A DNA stretch of 64,000 nt, from contig JAZUPZ010000021.1 of the NCBI GenBank assembly GCA_045605445.1, positions 1-64,000 on the forward strand. The letters are read 5' to 3'. The DNA is from CAZMHL01 sp045605445 (GTDB lineage Bacteria > Bacillota > Clostridia > RGIG6154). The translations under genes were made by a program, and so were the position numbers. Positions 23,272 to 32,542 of the stretch are shown one piece after another. Position 1 is the first letter of the stretch. Each line of letters opens with the position of its first letter. The notes beneath the pieces were generated by a model, which did not search any database, was not told the DNA's origin, and saw only the letters and a list, made by a program, of their open reading frames with translations.

Positions 23272-26200
23272 ATGATGCCACATGAAATCAAACTGGGTAA
23301 AAATACCAGAATGAGCTACTCTAAAATCAATGAAGTTTCTGAAATGCCAAATCTTATAGCGGTACAGAAGAATTCATACAAGTGGTTTCTTCAGGAGGGC
23401 TTGAGAGAGGTATTGAGAGATGTTTCTCCTATTACTAACTTTTCAAGTAAAGAGGAACAGGAAAATACCTGTAAGTGGTTTTTGTCAGAAGAACTGTTCA
23501 GCAAAGTTTTCAGCAAGTCAAAGATTGATGACCTTTCTGATAAACTTGTGCTTGAGTTTATTGATTATTCCTTGGATGACACAACCAAGTATACTCTCGA
23601 TGAATGCAGAGAAAGAGATGCAACATATGCGGCTCCTTTGAGAGTTACAGTAAGACTTATCAATAAAGATACCGGCGAGGTAAAGGAACAGACAATATTT
23701 ATGGGTGATTTCCCTCTGATGACTGATCAGGGAACTTTTGTGTACAACGGAGCTGAGAGAGTTATTGTCAGCCAGTTGGTAAAATCACCGGGTATTTACT
23801 ATGCTGATGATTATGATAAGGCAGGTAATAAATTATTCAATGCAACTGTTATCCCTAACAGAGGTGCGTGGATTGAATATGAAACCGACACAAACAACAT
23901 TTTTTCTGTAAGGGTAGACAGAACAAGAAAGCTTCCTGTTACTGTTCTTATCAAGGCTCTTGGTCTTGGAAACTCAACAGAAATAACAGATATGTTCGGT
24001 GAAGAAGAACTTCTTCTCAACACTTTGAGTAAAGACCCTACAAACGGAACGGAAAAAGCTCTTGAGGAAATTTATAAGAGATTAAGACCGGGCGAACCTG
24101 CAACTCTTGAAGGTTCTGCAAAACTTCTCGGTTCACTTTTCTTCGATGCCAAGAGATATGATCTTTCCAGAGTAGGAAGATATAAATTTAATAAAAAGCT
24201 TTCGCTTCGTGAAAGAATTATCGGCTATACTCTTATGGAAGATGCTGTAAGCCCGGTAACAGGTGAAATTGTTTTATCTAAAGGCGATGCAGTAAACGAA
24301 GAGAATATGCTTGAGCTTGAAAAGAACGGTATTACAAGAGTTGTTCTTAATATAGAGGAAAGACCTGTAATCGTTTTCTCAAACGGAACTGTTAAAGCGG
24401 ATTATTTCCTTGATTTTGATCCTGCAGAAGTAGGAATCAATGAAGAGGTAAGATTCAGCACTCTTATGAATCTTATCGAAGAAGCAGAAGGCGACGAAAA
24501 AGAACTTAAGCTTATTATAGAAAAGAACCTTGATATTCTTATTCCAAAGCATATTATGGTTGAAGATATTTTCTCATCTATCAACTATATATTGAATATG
24601 AAATACGGCATAGGTTACACAGATAACATTGACCATCTCGGTAACAGAAGATTAAGAGCTGTAGGCGAACTTTTACAGAATCAGTTCAGACTTGGTTTTT
24701 CAAGAATGGAAAGAGTTGTAAGAGAAAGAATGACAATTCAGGATCTTGATGTTATCACACCTCAGGCATTGATAAACACAAGACCTGTAATTGCAGCTAT
24801 AAAAGAATTCTTCGGTTCATCTCAGTTGTCTCAGTTTATGGATCAGCCCAACCCTCTTGCAGAGCTTACTCATAAGAGAAGACTTTCAGCATTGGGACCC
24901 GGTGGTCTTTCAAGAGACAGAGCCAGCTTCGAGGTTCGAGATGTACATTATTCTCATTACGGAAGAATGTGTCCTATTGAAACTCCTGAAGGTCCTAATA
25001 TCGGACTTATAAACTCTCTTGCAACTTATGCAAAGGTAAACACATACGGATTTATCGAAGCTCCTTACAGAGTTGTTAAAGACGGTGTGGTTACTGATGA
25101 AATTGTTTATATAACTGCAGATATAGAAGACGGAAAAATTATAGCGCAGGCAACGGAGCCTCTTGATGAAAATAACAGATTTGTTGCTAAAAAGATTATA
25201 GCAAGAAAACAGGACGACATGGTTGAAGTTGCTCCTGAAAAAATTGATTATATGGATATTTCACCAAGACAGGTTGTATCTGCTGCTACAGCGATGATTC
25301 CTTTCCTTGAAAACGATGACGCATCCCGTGCACTTATGGGATCAAACATGCAGCGTCAGGCGGTTCCGTTGATTAAAACTGAATCTCCTATCATCGGTAC
25401 AGGTATGGAATACAGAGCGGCTATGGACTCAGGTGTAGTTGTATGTGCAAAAGAAGACTGTACGGTTTTGAAAGTTGCTGCCGATAAAGTAGTTGTAAGA
25501 GAAGAACCTACAGGTGAAATCAGAACATACAATATCCTTAAGTTCCAGCGTTCAAACCAGGGAACATGTATCAATCAGAGACCTGTTGTAGAAGAAGGCG
25601 AATTCGTTAAGAAAGGTGACATTATTGCAGACGGCCCTGCAACAGATAACGGTGAAATAGGTCTCGGTAAAAATATTCTTATCGGGTTTATGACCTGGGA
25701 AGGTTATAACTACGAGGATGCTATCCTTCTTAATGAGAGACTTGTTAAGGAAGACGTTCTTACATCTATTCATATTGAAGAATATGAAACTGATTCAAGA
25801 GATACAAAGCTTGGTGCAGAAGAAATCACCAGAGATATTCCAAACGTAGGTGATGAAGCATTAAGAGATCTCGATGAAAGAGGTATCATAAGAATCGGTG
25901 CAGAGGTTAAACCCGGAGATATTCTTGTTGGTAAGGTTACACCTAAAGGTGAAACTGAACTTACTGCTGAAGAAAGACTTTTAAGAGCTATCTTTGGTGA
26001 AAAGGCAAGAGAAGTAAGAGATACTTCTCTCAGAGTTCCTCACGGTGAAGCGGGTATAATTGTTGATGTAAAAGTATTTACAAGAGAAAATGGAGACGAG
26101 CTTGCTCCGGGAGTAAATCAGGTAATCAGATGTTATATAGCGCAGAAGAGAAAAATTTCTGTCGGCGATAAAATGGCAGGTAGACACGGTAATAAAGGTG

Positions 26201-27060
26201 TCGTTTCAAGAATTCTTCCTGAAGAAGATATGCCTTTCCTTCCGGACGGAACTCCGCTTCAGATTGTACTCAACCCTCTCGGCGTTCCTTCCCGTATGAA
26301 CATTGGACAGGTACTTGAAGTTCACCTCGGTTATGCTGCAAAAGCACTCGGATGGAAAGTTGCAACACCGGTATTTGACGGTGCACATGAATCGGATATT
26401 CAGGAAGCACTTGAAAAAGCCGGATATGATAAGAGCGGTAAATCAACGCTTTATGACGGAAGAACAGGCAGAGCTTTTGACAATAAAGTTACTGTTGGTT
26501 ATATGTATATGCTTAAATTACATCACCTTGTTGATGACAAGATTCACGCACGTTCAACAGGTCCATACTCACTCGTTACTCAGCAGCCTCTCGGAGGTAA
26601 AGCTCAGTTCGGTGGACAGAGATTTGGTGAAATGGAAGTCTGGGCTCTTGAAGCATATGGTGCTGCGTATACACTGCAGGAAATTCTTACAATTAAATCA
26701 GACGATGTAGTGGGTCGTGTTAAAACTTACGAATCAATTGTTAAAGGGCTTAATGTTCCTAAGCCGGGTGTTCCTGAATCATTTAAAGTATTGATCAAGG
26801 AATTACAGAGCTTGTGTCTTGACGTTAAAGTTCTTGACAAGAACAATGAAGAAATCGACCTCAGAGAGTATGACGAAGATGTTGATGCTCCTGAAGTTAC
26901 ACCTGAAATTCTCGAAGACATCAAGAAAACAGTCGAGCAGAATATGATGAACGGCGAAGAAATTGTTGAAGATACCATCGAAGAAGAGGAAGATATTTTC
27001 GATGAAAAAGTTATTTTCGACGGAGGACTTGACGTTATTGATGAACTTCCTGAAGATTAA
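23272..27060 (+). CDS. rpoB: DNA-directed RNA polymerase subunit beta
   Basis: The 1262-residue beta subunit, half of the catalytic cleft of RNA polymerase. I start at the ATG 23272 (MMPHEIKLGKNTRMSY), nine bases after GAGGTG; the GTG at 23260 is inside that site. The rifampicin region (about residues 505-575) reads SSQLSQFMDQPNPLAEL then THKRRLSALGPGG, with the Asp, His and Ser positions wild type, so no resistance substitution is apparent. The C-terminus ends in an acidic tail (EEEEDIFDEKV). Long minus-strand frames inside the gene are shadows. It is followed after 61 bp by rpoC. Confidence 0.98.
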   Translation: MMPHEIKLGKNTRMSYSKINEVSEMPNLIAVQKNSYKWFLQEGLREVLRDVSPITNFSSKEEQENTCKWFLSEELFSKVFSKSKIDDLSDKLVLEFIDYSLDDTTKYTLDECRERDATYAAPLRVTVRLINKDTGEVKEQTIFMGDFPLMTDQGTFVYNGAERVIVSQLVKSPGIYYADDYDKAGNKLFNATVIPNRGAWIEYETDTNNIFSVRVDRTRKLPVTVLIKALGLGNSTEITDMFGEEELLLNTLSKDPTNGTEKALEEIYKRLRPGEPATLEGSAKLLGSLFFDAKRYDLSRVGRYKFNKKLSLRERIIGYTLMEDAVSPVTGEIVLSKGDAVNEENMLELEKNGITRVVLNIEERPVIVFSNGTVKADYFLDFDPAEVGINEEVRFSTLMNLIEEAEGDEKELKLIIEKNLDILIPKHIMVEDIFSSINYILNMKYGIGYTDNIDHLGNRRLRAVGELLQNQFRLGFSRMERVVRERMTIQDLDVITPQALINTRPVIAAIKEFFGSSQLSQFMDQPNPLAELTHKRRLSALGPGGLSRDRASFEVRDVHYSHYGRMCPIETPEGPNIGLINSLATYAKVNTYGFIEAPYRVVKDGVVTDEIVYITADIEDGKIIAQATEPLDENNRFVAKKIIARKQDDMVEVAPEKIDYMDISPRQVVSAATAMIPFLENDDASRALMGSNMQRQAVPLIKTESPIIGTGMEYRAAMDSGVVVCAKEDCTVLKVAADKVVVREEPTGEIRTYNILKFQRSNQGTCINQRPVVEEGEFVKKGDIIADGPATDNGEIGLGKNILIGFMTWEGYNYEDAILLNERLVKEDVLTSIHIEEYETDSRDTKLGAEEITRDIPNVGDEALRDLDERGIIRIGAEVKPGDILVGKVTPKGETELTAEERLLRAIFGEKAREVRDTSLRVPHGEAGIIVDVKVFTRENGDELAPGVNQVIRCYIAQKRKISVGDKMAGRHGNKGVVSRILPEEDMPFLPDGTPLQIVLNPLGVPSRMNIGQVLEVHLGYAAKALGWKVATPVFDGAHESDIQEALEKAGYDKSGKSTLYDGRTGRAFDNKVTVGYMYMLKLHHLVDDKIHARSTGPYSLVTQQPLGGKAQFGGQRFGEMEVWALEAYGAAYTLQEILTIKSDDVVGRVKTYESIVKGLNVPKPGVPESFKVLIKELQSLCLDVKVLDKNNEEIDLREYDEDVDAPEVTPEILEDIKKTVEQNMMNGEEIVEDTIEEEEDIFDEKVIFDGGLDVIDELPED

Positions 27061-27121
27061 TTCTAATTCAAAGTTTTAACATGCAATCGCATGTTCCTGA
27101 TAGAAAGGACTGAAACACACT

Positions 27122-30100
27122 ATGGAAATTGAAAAGTCTACAGAAAAATATTCATTTGAAGCAATAAAAATCGGTCTTGCATCTCCTGAAAGTATCAGAA
27201 ACTGGTCAAAAGGGGAAGTAAAAAAACCGGAAACTATAAATTACAGAACTCTTAAACCTGAACGTGAAGGTTTGTTTTGTGAAAAAATATTCGGACCTAC
27301 CAAGGACTGGGAATGTCACTGCGGTAAGTATAAGAGAATCAGATATAAAGGAATTGTCTGCGACAAGTGCGGTGTTGAAGTAACAACCGCTAAGGTTAGA
27401 CGTGAAAGAATGGGACATATTGAGCTTGCAGCTCCCGTTTCCCATATCTGGTATTTCAGAGGAATTCCTTCAAGAATGGGTCTTCTTCTTGATATGTCTC
27501 CTAAGGATCTTGAAAGAGTTCTCTATTTTGCAAATTATGTTGTTATAGAAGCAGGAAAAACTCCACTTGTTAAAAAACAGCTTCTTGATGAAAATGAATA
27601 CAGAGAAGCTTATGAAAAATACGGTTCAAAATTCAAGGCAATGATGGGCGCAGAAGCAATTAAATTGCTTCTTAAAGAAGTTGATCTTGATGCTTTGTCT
27701 GAAGAACTCAAAGAAGATCTTGAAGACAGCGCAGGTCAGAAAAGAGTAAAATTGATGAAACGACTTGAAGTTGTTGAATCATTCAGACACTCAGGAAACA
27801 AACCGGAATGGATGATTCTTGATGTTGTTCCTGTTATTCCGCCGGATTTGAGACCTATGGTACAGCTTGATGGTGGCAGATTTGCAACATCAGATCTTAA
27901 CGATTTGTACAGAAGAGTTATTAACAGAAATAACCGTCTTGCAAAACTGCTTGAACTTAAAGCCCCTGACATTATCGTAAGAAATGAAAAGAGAATGCTT
28001 CAGGAAGCAGTTGATGCTCTTGTTGATAACGGCAGACGCGGAAGAGCGGTTACCGGCCCCGGAAACAGAGCTCTGAAATCACTTTCTGATATGCTCATAG
28101 GTAAGCAGGGTAGATTCAGACAGAACCTTCTCGGTAAACGTGTTGACTATTCAGGACGTTCGGTTATCGTAGTAGGACCTGAACTTAAAATTTATCAGTG
28201 CGGTATTCCGAAGGAAATGGCAATTGAATTATTTAAGCCATTTGTTATGAAGAGACTTGTTAAAAACGGTCTTGCGCTGAATATAAAAAATGCAAAAAGA
28301 ATGGTAGAAAGAGTTCGCCCGGAAGTTTGGGAAGTTCTTGAAGACGTTATCAAAGAGCACCCTGTTCTACTTAACCGTGCTCCTACACTTCACAGACTTG
28401 GTATTCAGGCATTTGAACCTGTTCTCGTTGAAGGCAGAGCTCTTAAACTTCATCCGTTGGTATGTACAGCTTATAATGCCGACTTTGACGGCGACCAGAT
28501 GGCTATCCATCTTCCGCTTTCAGCAGAAGCTCAGGCGGAAGCAAGATTCCTTATGCTTTCTGCAAACAACCTCCTGAAGCCTCAGGATGGTAAACCTGTT
28601 ACTGTACCTACTCAGGATATGATTCTTGGTGCATATTATCTTACCCTTGTAAAACCGAAGGAAGTTAAAATTATCAATGCAGGAGATACAGAATTTGAAG
28701 TTGGCCAGGTTGTAAATTATCTTTCTTCAAATGCAGGTCTCCCGGGGCTCAAGTACATCAATATGAAACTTGAAGCTGAAGGTAAAAAGCCTGCAACATT
28801 TAAGGAAGATGGCTGCTTTGAAGGTGAAAAAGGAGAAGGAAATGTTTTCGTTTCTCCGGAAGAAGCACTTCTTGCTTATGATAATGATGCGGTAGGAATT
28901 CACGCACCTATCAAAGTAAGAGTTTCAAAGGTATTCGACGGAGTTACAATTCCCGGTATTATCGATACAACTGTTGGTAAAATTATATACAATCAGAATG
29001 TTCCTCAGGATATCGGTTTTGTTAACAGAAACGTTAACATAGAAGAATATCTTGCAATGAAAGCTGATCTTGATAAGCTTAATATTGAACTTGGCGGTAA
29101 GCTTACTGCTAAGGCTAAAAAAGAAAAGCTTGTGCTTAAAGTTGAGCTTGAAGATAAAGTTAATGATTGCACTAAGAGATTACTCGGATATGAAATTGAT
29201 TTCCTTACCGGAAAGAAACAGCTTTCAAAAATTGTTGATTACTGTATTAAAACGCACGGCACTGCACAGGCAGCAGAAACTCTTGATAAGATTAAGGCTG
29301 TAGGTTATAAGTATTCAACAAGGGGAGCTATTACTATTTCAGTATCTGATATTCTTGTGCTTAAAGAAAAAGAAGAAATCATTGCTGAAACCGAAAAAGA
29401 AATAGAAAGTATAACCAAGCAGTTCAGAAGAGGTCTTATCGACGATGAAGAACGTCATAACCTTATTGTTGAAGCTTGGATGAAGACAAATGAACAGATT
29501 GGTCAGGAAATTCTTAAGAATCTTGATAAGTACAATCCTATCTTTATGATGGCAGATTCCGGTGCCCGTGGTAGTATCAGCCAGATCAGACAGCTTTCCG
29601 GTATGCGTGGACTTATGGGTAAGACAGACGGTGGTGCGATGGAAGTTCCTATTAAAGCTAACTTCCGTGAAGGCCTCAACGTTCTTGAATTCTTCTCATC
29701 ATCTCACGGTACCAGAAAAGGTCTTGCAGATACAGCTCTCAGAACAGCTGACTCAGGTTACCTTACAAGAAGACTTGTAGACGTAGCACAGGATGTTATT
29801 GTTCGCGAAGAGGATTGCGGTACAGAAGATTATGTAATTTTAAGAGAAATCAAAGACGGAAACGCTGCTCTTGAAAAGCTCGAAGAAAGACTTCTCGGAA
29901 GAACAGCGGCTGAAGACGTTGTAAATCCTGCGACCGGTGAAATCATCATTGCTAAAAACTCAATGATCAATGACGATATTGCAAAAGAAATCGTTGAAGC
30001 AGGTATTGAAGAAGTTAAAGCACGTTCAGTTCTTACCTGTAAAGCTAAAGTTGGAATCTGTACAAAATGTTATGGTGCAAACCTTGCATCGGGTACAGAG

Positions 30101-30991
30101 GTTAACATTGGTGAAGCTGTTGGTATTATTGCAGCTCAGTCAATCGGTGAACCCGGTACACAGCTTACAATGAGAACGTTCCATACCGGTGGTGCCGCAT
30201 CAGGCGATGATATTACTCAGGGTCTTCCTCGTGTAACTGAATTGTTTGAAGCAAGAAAACCAAAGGGTGTAGCTATTATTTCTGAAATAAAAGGAAAAGT
30301 AAGAATTGACGATTCCGGAAGACTAAGAAAAATCATAGTTTCAGGAGAGGAAGAAGACAAGACATACGAAATTCCTTTCAATGCGAGAATCAAAGTTTCG
30401 GAAGGAGAGGTAATAGAAGCAGGTAGTCCTCTTACAGACGGTTCTATAAATCCTCACGACCTTCTTGAAATTATCGGTCCTGATGCAGTTCATGCTTATA
30501 TAGTAAGAGAAGTTCAGAAGGTTTACCGTATGACCGGTGTTGATATCAATGACAAACACATTGAAATCATCGTAAGACAGATGATGAAGAAGGTAAGAAT
30601 TGAAGATGCCGGAGATAGTAAGTTCCTTCCGGGCTCACTTGCAAATATACTTGAAGTTAAATTTGCAAATGAAGAACTTGAAGCTGAAGGCAAAAAACCT
30701 GCAACCTACGTTCAGGAGCTTCTTGGTATAACGAAAGCATCTCTTGCAACAGACAGCTTCCTTTCTGCTGCATCATTCCAGGAAACAACAAGAGTTCTTA
30801 CTGATGCTGCAATCAAAGGAAAAATTGACCCGCTTAACGGTCTCAAAGAAAATGTTATTATCGGTAAACTTATTCCTGCCGGTACAGGTATTACCCAGTA
30901 CCATTCTGTTGAAGTAGCTCCCGTGAAGGTTGTTAACGAAATTCAGGGTGAAGAAATGCTTGAAACTGAGGCAAATGAAGAAAACGAATAA
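27122..30991 (+). CDS. rpoC: DNA-directed RNA polymerase subunit beta'
   Basis: The 1289-residue beta' subunit. The N-terminal zinc site is CHCGKYKRIRYKGIVCDKCG (about residue 65); the catalytic magnesium loop is NADFDGDQMAIH (about residue 453); the second zinc site is TCKAKVGICTKCYG (about 970). It is longer than most clostridial beta' chains (about 1180) because residues about 510-573 hold an extra segment between AYYLTL and GEGNVF. That segment contains LEAEGKKPAT, a phrase that also occurs at its normal conserved place near residue 1187. GAAAGGA lies upstream of the ATG. Confidence 0.98.
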   Translation: MEIEKSTEKYSFEAIKIGLASPESIRNWSKGEVKKPETINYRTLKPEREGLFCEKIFGPTKDWECHCGKYKRIRYKGIVCDKCGVEVTTAKVRRERMGHIELAAPVSHIWYFRGIPSRMGLLLDMSPKDLERVLYFANYVVIEAGKTPLVKKQLLDENEYREAYEKYGSKFKAMMGAEAIKLLLKEVDLDALSEELKEDLEDSAGQKRVKLMKRLEVVESFRHSGNKPEWMILDVVPVIPPDLRPMVQLDGGRFATSDLNDLYRRVINRNNRLAKLLELKAPDIIVRNEKRMLQEAVDALVDNGRRGRAVTGPGNRALKSLSDMLIGKQGRFRQNLLGKRVDYSGRSVIVVGPELKIYQCGIPKEMAIELFKPFVMKRLVKNGLALNIKNAKRMVERVRPEVWEVLEDVIKEHPVLLNRAPTLHRLGIQAFEPVLVEGRALKLHPLVCTAYNADFDGDQMAIHLPLSAEAQAEARFLMLSANNLLKPQDGKPVTVPTQDMILGAYYLTLVKPKEVKIINAGDTEFEVGQVVNYLSSNAGLPGLKYINMKLEAEGKKPATFKEDGCFEGEKGEGNVFVSPEEALLAYDNDAVGIHAPIKVRVSKVFDGVTIPGIIDTTVGKIIYNQNVPQDIGFVNRNVNIEEYLAMKADLDKLNIELGGKLTAKAKKEKLVLKVELEDKVNDCTKRLLGYEIDFLTGKKQLSKIVDYCIKTHGTAQAAETLDKIKAVGYKYSTRGAITISVSDILVLKEKEEIIAETEKEIESITKQFRRGLIDDEERHNLIVEAWMKTNEQIGQEILKNLDKYNPIFMMADSGARGSISQIRQLSGMRGLMGKTDGGAMEVPIKANFREGLNVLEFFSSSHGTRKGLADTALRTADSGYLTRRLVDVAQDVIVREEDCGTEDYVILREIKDGNAALEKLEERLLGRTAAEDVVNPATGEIIIAKNSMINDDIAKEIVEAGIEEVKARSVLTCKAKVGICTKCYGANLASGTEVNIGEAVGIIAAQSIGEPGTQLTMRTFHTGGAASGDDITQGLPRVTELFEARKPKGVAIISEIKGKVRIDDSGRLRKIIVSGEEEDKTYEIPFNARIKVSEGEVIEAGSPLTDGSINPHDLLEIIGPDAVHAYIVREVQKVYRMTGVDINDKHIEIIVRQMMKKVRIEDAGDSKFLPGSLANILEVKFANEELEAEGKKPATYVQELLGITKASLATDSFLSAASFQETTRVLTDAAIKGKIDPLNGLKENVIIGKLIPAGTGITQYHSVEVAPVKVVNEIQGEEMLETEANEENE

Positions 30992-30998
30992 ATAACTC

Positions 30999-31027
30999 TT
31001 GACAAATTTGTCAATTTAAGTTACAAT
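30999..31027 (+). promoter_or_regulatory. Promoter of the L7Ae-rpsL-rpsG-fusA cluster
   Basis: TTGACA (30999-31004), 17 bases, TACAAT (31022-31027), directly after rpoC. The leader carries a hairpin CAAACCTAA/TTAGGTTTG (about 31046-31075). Confidence 0.75.
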
Positions 31028-31158
31028 ATATCGGAGTGAGTGCAAACCTAAGAATGTAAAAGTTTTTAGGTTTGTTACTTGCGTTGTTTGGAAAATGTGA
31101 TTCAGAATGTTGTAATAGTACATCTACGTTTAAATTACGAAAGGAAAGGTATATATAA

Positions 31159-31395
31159 ATGTTTGGCGAAGGAGACAGGCTTTGCATTGGATTAAAACAG
31201 TCAAAAAAAGCCATTACAGCATCTCAGGCAGACAGGGTTTATATTGCCCATGATGCAGATTCTGAAATCAGGGATGAAATTAAGTCACTTTGTATGAAAG
31301 CTGATATTCCTTTTAATTTTCAGTATACAATGCAGGAACTTGGTGAAGCCGGTGGAATTAAGGTTTCAGCTGCAGTTGTTACTGTACTTAAATAG
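31159..31395 (+). CDS. Ribosomal L7Ae/L30e-family protein (YbxF-like)
   Basis: A 78-residue RNA-binding protein of the L7Ae/L30e/Gadd45 group, encoded just before rpsL as in Bacillus (ybxF/rplGB). Recognisable parts are GLKQSKKAITASQADRVYIA at residues 11-30 and the closing GEAGGIKVSAAVVTVLK. Bacillus members bind kink-turn RNA; the ribosomal role is uncertain. GAAAGGAAAGG lies upstream of the ATG. Confidence 0.93.
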   Translation: MFGEGDRLCIGLKQSKKAITASQADRVYIAHDADSEIRDEIKSLCMKADIPFNFQYTMQELGEAGGIKVSAAVVTVLK

Positions 31396-31446
31396 TTATG
31401 AAGCGAAAGCTTTATATAAAAAATTTATATACGGAGGTGAAATATA

Positions 31447-31863
31447 TTGCCAACCTTTAACCAGTTAGTTAGAAAGGGTCGTCAGACTTCTGCAAATAAG
31501 TCTACAGCTCCTGCACTTTTGAAAGGATTTAACTCTATCAAAAAAACTATGGTAGACCAGAATTCTCCTCAGAAGAGAGGCGTTTGCACTTATGTTAAGA
31601 CTATGACACCTAAAAAGCCTAACTCAGCTCTCAGAAAGATTGCCAGAGTAAGATTGTCAAACGGTATCGAAGTAACATCTTACATTCCGGGTATCGGACA
31701 CAATCTTCAGGAACATAGCGTTGTTCTTATCAGAGGCGGAAGAGTTAAAGATTTACCTGGTGTGCGTTATCATATCATCAGAGGTACACTTGATACTTCA
31801 GGTGTTGCTAACAGAAACCAGAGCAGATCTAAGTACGGTGCTAAGAAACCGAAAAAGAAATAA
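31447..31863 (+). CDS. rpsL: 30S ribosomal protein S12
   Basis: 138 residues; part of the decoding centre. Landmarks: QKRGVCTYVKTMTPKKPNSA (the streptomycin-relevant lysine is present), YIPGIGHNLQEHSVVLIRGG and RVKDLPGVRYHIIRGTLD. The start is a TTG at 31447 preceded by GGAGGTGAAATATA; there is no ATG nearby and the residue after it (P) matches the family start MPTFNQL. First of the classical str-operon genes. Confidence 0.98.
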   Translation: MPTFNQLVRKGRQTSANKSTAPALLKGFNSIKKTMVDQNSPQKRGVCTYVKTMTPKKPNSALRKIARVRLSNGIEVTSYIPGIGHNLQEHSVVLIRGGRVKDLPGVRYHIIRGTLDTSGVANRNQSRSKYGAKKPKKK

Positions 31864-31988
31864 CTAATAATGAATTAAGGTAGTGCTTCAGGCATTTTAT
31901 ATATATTTAATGCCACATAGCACAACGGGTTATATTGAATAATCCGAGTACCTGTGATTTGTTTATCACACTAAAGGAGGGAAGTAAC

Positions 31989-32459
31989 GTGCCAAGACGT
32001 GGCTTTATTGCAAAAAGAGAGGTTATGCCCGATCCTATGTATAATTCAGTTGTTGTTACAAGACTTATCAACAACATTATGCTTGACGGTAAAAAGGGCG
32101 TAGCTCAGAAAATTGTTTATGATGCATTTGAAATTATTGCTGAAAAGACAGGTAAAGATGCATTGGAAGCTTTTGAAGAAGCTATGAATAACATTATGCC
32201 GGTATTGGAAGTTAAGGCTAGAAGAGTCGGCGGTGCAACTTATCAGGTTCCAATGGAAGTTAGACCTGAAAGAAGACAGACACTTGGTCTCAGATGGCTT
32301 ACAACTTATTCAAGAGGTAGAAACGAAAAAACTATGCGTGAAAGATTAGCAAACGAAATTCTCGATGCTATCAATAACACCGGTAATGCAGTTAAGAAAA
32401 AAGAAGATACACACAAAATGGCAGAAGCAAACAAAGCATTTGCTCACTATCGTTGGTAA
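31989..32459 (+). CDS. rpsG: 30S ribosomal protein S7
   Basis: 156 residues; initiates assembly of the 30S head and contacts the E site. The start is the GTG at 31989 (protein begins PRRGFIAKREV), preceded by AAAGGAGGGAAGTAAC; an upstream in-frame ATG would add a non-homologous tail. The family motif KARRVGGATYQVPMEVRPER is intact, and it ends AFAHYRW as expected. Confidence 0.98.
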   Translation: MPRRGFIAKREVMPDPMYNSVVVTRLINNIMLDGKKGVAQKIVYDAFEIIAEKTGKDALEAFEEAMNNIMPVLEVKARRVGGATYQVPMEVRPERRQTLGLRWLTTYSRGRNEKTMRERLANEILDAINNTGNAVKKKEDTHKMAEANKAFAHYRW

Positions 32460-32542
32460 TCTTGTGCGAAAACTTTACAGTTTTTGGCATATTTCTTACT
32501 GGAAATATTCATAATATCTTTGAAAGGAGGAAAATGTGAATT

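Noticed and set aside
24795..25000. Possible rifampicin-resistance changes in rpoB
   Set aside because: The key Asp, His and Ser positions are wild type; the proline after MDQ is a plausible lineage difference.
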